This document shows positions 9,577 through 15,825 of a DNA stretch of 15,825 nt, piece after piece. The notes beneath the pieces were generated by a model. The model made no database searches, was not told the origin of the DNA, and saw only the letters and a program-made list of their open reading frames with translations. This DNA is from Dinochytrium kinnereticum (lineage: Eukaryota > Chytridiomycota > Chytridiomycetes > Chytridiales > Chytridiaceae): assembly GCA_027604005.1 (NCBI GenBank), contig JADGJT010000453.1, positions 1 through 15,825 on the forward strand. The letters are read 5' to 3'. Positions within the stretch are counted from its first letter, which is position 1. Every line of letters begins with the position of its first letter. The position numbers and the translations under genes are program-made.

Positions 9577-10019
9577 AGAATTCTTGAATCAAACAACAGC
9601 GAGAAAGCTGCTAAGAAGTGTCAACTTACTGAAAAACTGAATTACCTGCCAGCATTGCTACCTTTCTTCTTTGCCGAAGGAGGGGTAAAGAGGAGTTGGA
9701 GGCAGCTCAAGGTTTCCAGCTGGCCCGCGGGCCATGACAAACATTACATGTTTTTGAGTAGCTGGTAGTTTGCTTCCCTTACTGTTATTTGAACTATTCC
9801 CATCTTTCGTCGTTGACATCTAGTTGTTGTCCATTCCTCTTCATCCTCTTCATTCTCATTGGCGTCTCCCTCTTGCCCCAATTCTTTTCTCATCTTCATC
9901 ATTGCAATCTCTCTTCCTTACCTCATTCACATCTCCCCATTGTGCACCCTCCTCTACCTCGCTTCCATCGTTTGCATCTCCCTTTTCCGATCCCTCGTCC
10001 TCAAGTCTCCGTCTTCAAG

Positions 10020-10666
10020 ACGCGTTAAGCTGCAGGACACCATTCCTTCACTCTTCATCGTTTGCTGCAAGGTGGAGAAACGCCTCAAGACTGCAAATAT
10101 ATCACTGCTTGTACACTCCTTCTATCATCCATCCGTCAGATCCGCCTGTGCAGTGTTCAGCAGATAATCCGTTCAAAATAAAACGTTCTGTCGCGAGGAC
10201 AAGGGAAGGCATTCACGCGTTATCCGCACCGTTATACGCTCTGCAGTCCCAGTGCCTCCGCAGTGGGTGCGCACAGAGATTGGCAGAGTCGCAGCGGCGG
10301 GGCTCGAGGAGGGGCGGGCGCTGTGATTCAACGCAGCGGTCAGTCAGCTGGGCGACGGCAATGAGCCTTCATGACACTGTGTAACAGGTGACGACGCGTG
10401 AGTCACGGCGACTGATCAACCGCTGCCGCGTGCGAGGCCGTTGAGCTCGGACGCGAGGGAGGCGGGGCGGCAAGCGACGGGGACACTCGGTGCTTGCGTC
10501 GCGGAGAGTGGAGGAGTGACGGCATGAAAGGGAACGCGCGCAAGCAGAGACAAGCAGCGCATGCATGCATGAATGTATGGATGTTTGGGTGATGCTGAAG
10601 AGGCGGTTCCTGCGCACGTTCTATCAACCAGCATCCTGTAGAACGATTGTGCGTGTCGCCACGCGT
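10020..10666 (+). promoter_or_regulatory. Cluster of four ACGCGT (MCB-like) sites
   Basis: ACGCGT occurs at 10020-10025, 10215-10220, 10394-10399 and 10661-10666. ACGCGT is the MluI cell-cycle box bound by MBF (Mbp1/Swi6) in yeasts. In the rest of the window I saw it only twice, both inside coding exons (near 7837 and 13780). Function here is inferred. Confidence 0.4.
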
Positions 10667-10855
10667 TGGGCCCATCATCTCCTTACTTCCTCGAGCGTGG
10701 CCAATTGAAGGCAGCATTATTTATTTTAACTGCAAAGCATTCATCCATGCCAATTCAAAAATCAATTTTTCAAAACCAAAATCGAAAAAAGTAGAAAAAC
10801 CCCAACACAACTTCCTCCCCCCCCCCATCAGAAAACACCTCACAACCCAACAGCC

Positions 10856-11803
10856 ATGCTCTCGAGATCCGCCAACGCCATCCTCAAGGCCGCCTCTTCC
10901 ACCTCCGCCTCCTCATCCTCCGTCACCCGCTCCGCCGTCGTCATGTCCGCGGTTCGCGGCTACAGCAACATTCGTGATGCTGGTGGTGCTTTTGCCAAGA
11001 AGGAGGCTGCTCAGGAGGAGAAGTTTGTCCATGACCATGACCAGGAGGTTAGTGGATGTTGAAGGATGGGGTTGATTATTTTTTTTTGTTGTTGCTGTGG
11101 TTTATTGTGACCGATGGGAATGGAGTTCTCGATGACTGGGTACTGCTGTGGAGGGGATTGAGGGTTTAGGTTTAGGTGGTGGACGCGGTGGTTTGGTACT
11201 TAGTTGCGACCGTTTTCCTTGGAAGCTATATGAAACTCTTATCGCTGCCGTGACCGCAGCTTCGTGTGGTGTGTGGTCACGGAAAGGGAGAGTATGGCAC
11301 CTGGTCAAAATCACTTCACTGCGACATGAATCGCACATTATTGCTCGATCGCCATTCATGGAATGCGACCTGTGAAAGGACCATTATTGATTCTGAAGCA
11401 AAGGGATCTGACCATTTTGTTTCTTTCCGTCGTTTTTGGCCCACAGCTCATCAAGAAGCTCAAGGCTGACCTTGAGAAGAAGGCCGCCGAGGCTGCCGCT
11501 CACCCTGCCCCTGCCGCCCCCAAAGAGGCTGAGCCCGTCAAGACCAGCGACCCTGCCCAGGCCCGTGTCTCGCTCATGGACTCGAGCTACGGTGGCTCTG
11601 TCAGGGCGGGCGGAGGTGCTCTTGGGAAGAAGGAGGCGGTGAGTATTTTCTTATATTTTCGCTCTGTATAGCTTTTTTTTTCAATTCATTCCTTTTTTTT
11701 TCTTATGCTGATCTTTTTCTATGGGTTGGCTTTTTAGGCTATTGAGGAGAAATACTTCAGGGATCTTGAGAAGGAGAAGCTCGCCAAGAGCAGGAAGCAC
11801 TAG
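10856..11803 (+). CDS. Mitochondrial F1F0-ATPase inhibitor (IF1 family) with two tandem inhibitory domains
   Basis: Exons 10856-11047, 11447-11638 and 11738-11803, all phase 0, encode 149 residues. IF1 binds the F1 catalytic interface in the matrix and stops ATP hydrolysis when the proton gradient collapses. Seen: an N-terminal targeting peptide rich in Ser, Ala and Arg with no acidic residue before about 40, with a likely cleavage near RGY|S (34-37). Copy 1 is IRDAGGAFAKKEAAQEEKF at 39-57, followed by a charged Leu-repeat helix to about residue 80. An Ala/Pro linker follows at 78-105. Copy 2 is VRAGGGALGKKEA at 116-128, then AIEEKYFRDLEKEKLAK at 129-145. Each copy has the Gly-rich loop, the K-K/R-E and the E-E-(K/R)-(F/Y) of the minimal inhibitory region. 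Single-domain family members are usually about 60-110 residues, so this one is long. Exons 1 and 2 are both 192 nt. Codon use is C/G-ending, consistent with high expression. Retaining intron 1 gives a stop after four codons. Confidence 0.85.
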
Positions 11804-11805
11804 AC

Positions 11806-11811
11806 AATAAA
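11806..11811 (+). terminator. AATAAA polyadenylation-type signal
   Basis: A perfect AATAAA begins two bases after the stop codon of the ATPase inhibitor gene. If used, the 3' UTR would be very short. Confidence 0.4.
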
Positions 11812-12225
11812 TACAGAACGAGTACGGGACGAGCACCCTAGGATCGATCTCTAGATTATCGCTATTTTTACTTTCTTTGGTTGAGGAGGTTTTGAAGACT
11901 CTGGAAGACCCTCTCTGTGTGCACAGAATGTTTTCTTTCACCCTTGGCTTCCCTCATTAACTTTGGAGTGACTATGGCTCTTCTCGACCCGCCCTTTGAT
12001 GCTTTGTTAAATGCTTTGCTGTCTGCCTGTCGTTTTTTCAGCTTGCCTATTGGGTTCTGTTTGTTGGGTTTTGCTCATGTTTTTTTCTTTTTTCTTGCTG
12101 AGAAGTCCTCTGGCGGCCCTCCTCTGTCTCTCCCTCCTATTTACCTTTTGTCTCTCTGATTAAAGTCTCATCGTGATGGATTCGCTGCTGTTGTTGAGTT
12201 TGGATGAGGTCTGAGAGTTACTTTG
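11812..12225. other. Intergenic, T-rich 3' flank of the ATPase inhibitor gene
   Basis: A little over 400 nt of T/C-rich DNA with no domain-bearing frame. The frame at 11917-12159 is hydrophobic low-complexity and is not called. Confidence 0.5.
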
Positions 12226-12366
12226 CCTTGGCTTTCCACCTGAAACAAAACAGGCGAGGTGGAAGCCTGGTGGAAAGCGCTTTGGTAGATACTGGGCTGT
12301 GAGTGTTGGCCACAGCCTATGGCTTGGCAAGGCCAGCCCCATTGGTGGAAACACCTTCCTCAGGAA
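12226..12366 (+). ncRNA. Candidate structured RNA: array of consecutive hairpins
   Basis: Inverted repeats follow one another with little space. (a) GCTTTCCACC at 12231-12240 pairs with GGTGGAAAGC at 12269-12278 (10 of 10), or nearly as well with GGTGGAAGCC at 12258-12267. (b) A palindrome AAAGCGCTTT is at 12274-12283. (c) GGCTGTG at 12295-12301 pairs with CACAGCC at 12311-12317. (d) GGC-T-TGGC at 12321-12328 pairs with GCCA-GCC at 12332-12338 around a 3-nt loop. (e) GGTG-GAAA-CACC at 12344-12355 is a stem closed by a GNRA tetraloop on the plus strand. (f) TTCCT-C-AGGAA is at 12356-12366. I see no tRNA box B and no U1, U2, U4, U5 or U6 signature. It could be an independent ncRNA or a structured 5' leader of the protease gene 340 nt downstream. 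Confidence 0.35.
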
Positions 12367-12706
12367 CAGGTATCAACCGTGCATGGGGGTATATGTGGGG
12401 CGGTGCTTACCTTGCCTCGGCGCCGTCAAGAAGTCTTCGTCTCTCCGTCACGGCCTGCACCGACCACCTCGACTCCCTCCCCTCGCCCCTTCCTGCCCGC
12501 ACCAACCTCAACAACCGCAACCACCACCACCTGTCTCTGAATTAGTTAATTTTTTTCATTGCACGCCGTACCCGCTGTCTCCCTCCCACTTTTGACAAAC
12601 GAGACTTCTCCTCCGCTTCCCCAGCGACCTCCGCATCTACCACCCCACCCCCCACCCGATCCCCACATCTCTACATCCACGCTTATAGGCCTCTGCTTAG
12701 CCAGCC
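12367..12706 (+). promoter_or_regulatory. Upstream/leader region of the M50B-like protease gene
   Basis: This C-rich stretch holds CGGCGCCG (12419-12426) and CCACC/CCCC tracts up to the ATG. Plus-strand frames are Pro/Ser-rich shadows. No TATA box is seen. Confidence 0.45.
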
Positions 12707-13932
12707 ATGCCCGTCGTTCTGTCAGGTGGTTTGGCGGCGTTTGACATTGAGGCCAGGAGTATCTTAACGAACGGCACAGAGTTCAGCAACCGGTTGAATC
12801 CGAGTCAGGATCAGCTAAAGACCATTTACTTTATTGCTGGGTGGGTTTTATGATCTTTTGAAGAGGTCTTTTGTTCGTCTGCTTTTTTTTTGGTCTGGTG
12901 TCTGTATCTGATTTGCCGATGTTGTGAATAGGTTCTCGGTTGCTATCTTGATCTTATGGTACATGCCAGTGTTAAAGTACCTTCTCTGGCCCTTTAAGGT
13001 CAGCTTTTTTATTTTCGAAGTGTCGGGTAAAGGCTCTTCTGAGCATGTTTTTGAGGCTGCTCATTTGGTCTATGTTACTTCTAGCAACGCCTCGTTATGT
13101 AAAATAGCTGACTCTATATATTTAGGTCTTCACCGTCGCCCTTCACGAATTCGGACACGCCTCAGTTGGATTTTGCACAGGCGCGCGCATACAGAGCATC
13201 ACGGTTGATCCAGATGAGGGAGGTCTTACGAAAATGCTGGGAGGAAACATGTACCTTTCTTTACCCGCAGGTTCGTTGAAGACGTTGTTCTCTTTCTTGT
13301 TCATTATTTTTCTTTTTCTCCGTCTCACCCTCTGCTTTATCTTTTGATGGCTTTTGCGGTTTTTTTGAAAAACAGGATACCTCAGTTCATCGTTTTGGGG
13401 CGCGGTGATGATCTTTTGTGGGTTCAACCTTCTGGCATCTAAAGTGGTCGCGGTTATCGTGGGGATTGCTATGATTCTTACACTCTTTTGGGCAAAGAAT
13501 TGGCTTACAAGGGGTATCACTGTTGGGTTTATTGGGTTGATTGCTTTGTTGTGGTGGTTGGAGAATTCTATTGGGTTGAGATACTTTGTGCTGTTTCTTG
13601 GGTGAGCCTTTTGCTTTTCCTCTAGTTGACTTCCCCTCTGTTTTTACATTAGAGTTTAGTGTCTCATACTCTTGAAATGCTAATCCAAAACGTTACGTCA
13701 CCTTATCAGCACCATGTCATCGCTCTACGCCGTTTGGGATATCATCGAGGATCTAGTTATCCGAAAAGTGAACGAATCCGACGCGTCTCACTTCTCTCGT
13801 ATCTGCTGCAACGGATGCATGCCTCCACAGGCTTGGGGTGTCATCTGGTTCATCATCTCAATCATGTTTATTGGGATCGCTATCGTCGGCGCTCTGTTGG
13901 TGTTCAAGGATGATGGGTTGCCGAACCGATAA
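12707..13932 (+). CDS. Peptidase M50B-like intramembrane zinc metalloprotease
   Basis: Exons 12707-12840, 12932-12998, 13126-13270, 13376-13601 and 13710-13932 encode 264 residues. This family resembles site-2 proteases and would cleave within a membrane, but its substrates are poorly known. Seen: a soluble N-terminus, TM1 at about 42-64, then the zinc-binding H-E-F-G-H at 74-78 inside a hydrophobic helix. VDPDEGG is near 93-99, a run of hydrophobic helices spans about 115-190, and W200-D201-I-I-E-D supplies a likely third zinc ligand (Asp). A final helix lies at about 235-256, before the C-terminal KDDGLPNR. Helix count and motif order match the fungal M50B-like group. All junctions keep frame; donors are GTGGGT, GTCAGC, GTTCGT and GTGAGC, so two are weak. 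Introns are 91-127 nt, shorter and less strand-biased than those of the ferric reductase gene. It could also be a non-proteolytic relative, but the HExxH is intact. Confidence 0.85.
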
Positions 13933-14708
13933 TTGACGAGGTGCTTTTGCCAGGATGTCTTGGAAACGGGGGGCCATGGCTTTGTTTTTTGTTTTTTTTG
14001 TTTTTTTTTTTAACTGTCTTCGTCATTTTGGGTTTGGGAGGGGCGACTGGCTTTCGTTAAATGGGTTTCGATACCAGTTTGTGATGATGCATTAAGCTCT
14101 TAAATGGGGTTTTCTCTGTATGATTTTCTGTTTGGATTGTTTCTTGGGGGGGAGTCTTTACAGTTTTATTTGTCTTTTTGTTTCATTTCGGATTCCAAGC
14201 ATCTCAATTCCTTTCTTCTTCTTGGTCTGTTTTTTTCCTCTCTTTTTTTTTCTTCTTCTTTCTCTGTTGGTCTTTTTTTGTCGATATTATTATATACATT
14301 CTTTTCATGACACGTCCCTTATAATTGCCACGGTGAGAGTGTTCATGAGGTCGGCTTACCTTTGGTGCCCTGTTCTCTGTGTTCAAGGGTGAAAAAAAAG
14401 GTCCATCCTCTAATGGATGAATAACCCCAAACATGACCAGAAAGCTTTCAGGCGCCAGCGATCCACGAGTCCGCAGGTTGGTTGCGGAGGTGAGGATAAC
14501 GACGTCCAGCAATAACCGCGCACAGGATGAATACTATCGCTTGATGGTGTTGAATCAAGTTGAACCGCTCCAGCAGTCACACACACGGTCAAATCGTGGA
14601 GAGAACCCCTCGCCCGCAAATAGAACACTTTTAAGAAAAGCGAACAGTCCCCCTCAGACATTCAGACACCGGAAACCCCCCCTCCGCAGAACCGCGAGTC
14701 CACTCACC
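13933..14708. other. Intergenic: T-rich 3' flank of the protease gene, then promoter of the CFEM-like gene
   Basis: 13980-14310 is T-rich with long T runs (13983-14012). 14330-14708 has mixed composition and is the probable promoter and leader of the next gene. It holds the hairpin CTTGAT-(8 nt)-ATCAAG at 14540-14559. The frame of the next gene is open back to 14433, but the extension is Arg-rich and would bury the signal peptide, so it is not used. Confidence 0.55.
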
Positions 14709-15227
14709 ATGCTTGCCTCCTTCTCAGCAGCCGCCCTCGCCGTCCTCGCCCTCGCGACCCAGTCCTCAGCCCAGGCCTCCCCAGATCTCGTCATCTCAAC
14801 GGCCAGCGCGATCCCCATCTGCGCGGTGGCGTGCTTCCCAACAAAACCAACTTCCACCCTTGAAGCTCAGTTCTTTTGTCAAGCTCTCAGGGGACTCCCT
14901 TCTTCCGTGATTATCCAATGCGCCACGTTGAATTGTGGGGACTCGGGGGATGTTGAGCGGAGTCGTCAGGTGTTGGTTGATGTTGCGCCTTATTGTGGGG
15001 TGGATGGGGCGGTGCCTTTGCCTTCGGTGACTGGGGTCACTGGGGTGGGGGTTCCGCCTTCTGCTACGGGTGGTGGGGTGGTGGTTAGGTCTACCTCTGT
15101 TGCTTCTGCTGCTGCCTCTTCAACGGCTGTTGTCACTAGTAAGCCTTCGGATGCTGGAGTGGTGTCGGCCAGCATTGGTGCCTCTGTCTTGGGGATCTCT
15201 GTTGTCTTTTTCGCAGGATTGCTTTGA
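14709..15227 (+). CDS. Small secreted CFEM-like protein with Ser/Thr/Val stalk and GPI-type C-terminus
   Basis: A single-exon gene of 172 residues. Seen: a signal peptide (hydrophobic core about 5-17, cleavage likely near SSA|QA, 19-23) and one cysteine domain from 35 to 97. Its six cysteines are C38-x3-C42-x14-C57-x13-C71-x4-C76-x19-C96, starting I-P-I-C-A-x2-C. A Thr/Ser/Val/Gly-rich stalk spans about 100-150. The C-terminus is small residues near S147-D-A-G followed by a hydrophobic tail with no charge after it, as in a GPI signal. CFEM domains are fungal extracellular modules with eight cysteines; some bind heme or iron at the cell wall. Here one disulfide pair and the heme-ligand Asp before the CxC appear to be missing (the site reads FFC), so heme binding is doubtful. 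14709 is chosen because it begins the signal peptide. It may instead be another cysteine-rich GPI wall protein. Confidence 0.7.
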   Translation: MLASFSAAALAVLALATQSSAQASPDLVISTASAIPICAVACFPTKPTSTLEAQFFCQALRGLPSSVIIQCATLNCGDSGDVERSRQVLVDVAPYCGVDGAVPLPSVTGVTGVGVPPSATGGGVVVRSTSVASAAASSTAVVTSKPSDAGVVSASIGASVLGISVVFFAGLL

Positions 15228-15825
15228 TCTCACACCTTTTTTTTGTGATTGCCATCCTTATCATCCTGTGTTTATTCACGTTTTTCTTTTTCTGGGAGTG
15301 AACAGATCTCATTATCATTTCCTTTTCCTTTCCTTTTTTTTCCCCCGTTCTTTTCTCTCTTTGCCTCCGGTCTTTTTTCTTGTATGTCTCATGTTTATCT
15401 TTGCAGTGTGGGACTCAACCCATGTTCGGCGGTTTCTTTCTTTTCTCCTGTGCATTAATTTTTTTTTTTTTTTCTCTTCCGGTTGGCTTTAATGTGTATA
15501 CTCGAAAAGAAAAACACCCTTCCTTTTCCCTTTTTCCTTTTTCTTTTTTCTTCTTCAAATTGCTTTCACCTTACCTCCCCCCCTTCCCCCCCCCCATATC
15601 TCTAAAGCTCTTGCGAACAGACCTCACCTTCTTTTCACCATCAAATCAGGATGCTTTCAAGAGTGTGAATGGAGATGCAGATGAACTCGATCATGATTGT
15701 TTGGAAGCAAACCTCCTTGGAGGGGGAGGGGCGTGTTTCGTTTTTGATTCCGCGTAATCGTTTTTGCTGTTTCTTGAACTGTTGGCCTCCTGGAAAGAAA
15801 ACATCTCTTCACGAAAGCCAAAAAA
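15228..15825. other. Pyrimidine-rich region, no supported gene
   Basis: The 3' flank of the CFEM-like gene. T/C-rich with a long T run (about 15459-15474) and C runs near 15577-15595. A frame opening at an ATG at 15669 stays open to the window end (about 52 codons), but it shows no recognisable motif. It could be the start of a further gene or chance. Confidence 0.5.

Larger units (their letters stand above)
9451..10855. promoter_or_regulatory. Gene-poor upstream region of the ATPase inhibitor gene
   Basis: This 1.4-kb stretch has no convincing gene. 9780-10030 is C/T-rich and its open frames give only Ser/Leu/Pro-rich shadows. 10190-10640 is GC- and CpG-rich. A TGAGTCA (AP-1/Gcn4-type) site is at 10399-10405, overlapping one of four ACGCGT sites. 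A (GCAT)n repeat lies at 10559-10571, and a run of ten C at 10817-10826 lies just before the ATPase inhibitor start. Confidence 0.5.

Noticed and set aside
9824..10384. 186-codon plus-strand reading frame upstream of the ATPase inhibitor
   Set aside because: Low-complexity Ser/Pro/Leu then Arg-rich composition from C/T-rich DNA; no domain, no splice context, crosses a composition boundary.
12160..12354. Minus-strand 64-codon frame with splice-like donor and acceptor sequences near 12259-12413
   Set aside because: The flanking frames do not continue as coding sequence; the signals are more simply explained by the inverted repeats in the region.
14433..14708. N-terminal extension of the CFEM-like protein to an upstream ATG
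   Set aside because: The extension is Arg/Ser-rich and would place the clear signal peptide internally at residue 93.
15669..15825. Open frame reaching the right edge, possible start of another gene
   Set aside because: About 52 codons without motif or codon signal; cannot be separated from chance.
1..15825. tRNA, 5S rRNA, CRISPR, insertion sequence or retroelement remnants
   Set aside because: I looked for T-loop box B, 5S-like conserved words, spaced direct repeats and reverse transcriptase or transposase motifs on both strands and saw none.

Overview
The window looks like nuclear DNA of a fungus. It has short to medium GT-AG introns, often with CTAAC-like branch sites. Gene content is fungal: a Ser/Thr-rich, apparently GPI-anchored CFEM-like protein, a ferric-reductase-type flavocytochrome, a mitochondrial F1F0-ATPase inhibitor and an M50B-like membrane metalloprotease. 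Intergenic DNA is rich in poly-T and poly-pyrimidine tracts. I cannot fix the phylum; an early-diverging lineage is possible but unproven. All gene models were spliced by eye from splice consensus, reading-frame phase and family motifs.

Layout: (1) 145-900, minus strand: 5' exon of an alpha/beta hydrolase whose 3' part lies left of the window. (2) 901-2133: a divergent promoter region with an AT-rich block, a polypurine tract and a TATA box. (3) 2134-5723, plus: a 762-residue ferric reductase/NADPH-oxidase-like protein in six exons, one of them apparently only 4 nt long. (4) 6754-8846, plus: a four-helix membrane RING-H2 E3 ligase with a Ser-rich insertion inside the RING. (5) 8847-10855: 2 kb without a convincing gene; T-rich first, then CpG-rich with four ACGCGT sites. 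(6) 10856-11803, plus: an IF1-type ATPase inhibitor with two inhibitory domains in tandem. (7) 12226-12366: a cluster of consecutive hairpins that may be a structured RNA. (8) 12707-13932, plus: an M50B-like protease in five exons. (9) 14709-15227, plus: a small secreted CFEM-like, GPI-type protein. (10) 15228-15825: pyrimidine-rich DNA without a supported gene.

The genes are not an obvious cluster. The ferric reductase and the CFEM-like surface protein could both serve iron or heme uptake, but they lie 9 kb apart with unrelated genes between them. The best leads for novelty are the tandem IF1 protein with a skippable middle exon, the 4-nt microexon, the hairpin array upstream of the protease gene, the RING insertion, and an alternation of G/T-rich and C/A-rich blocks that follows the exon-intron structure of the ferric reductase gene.
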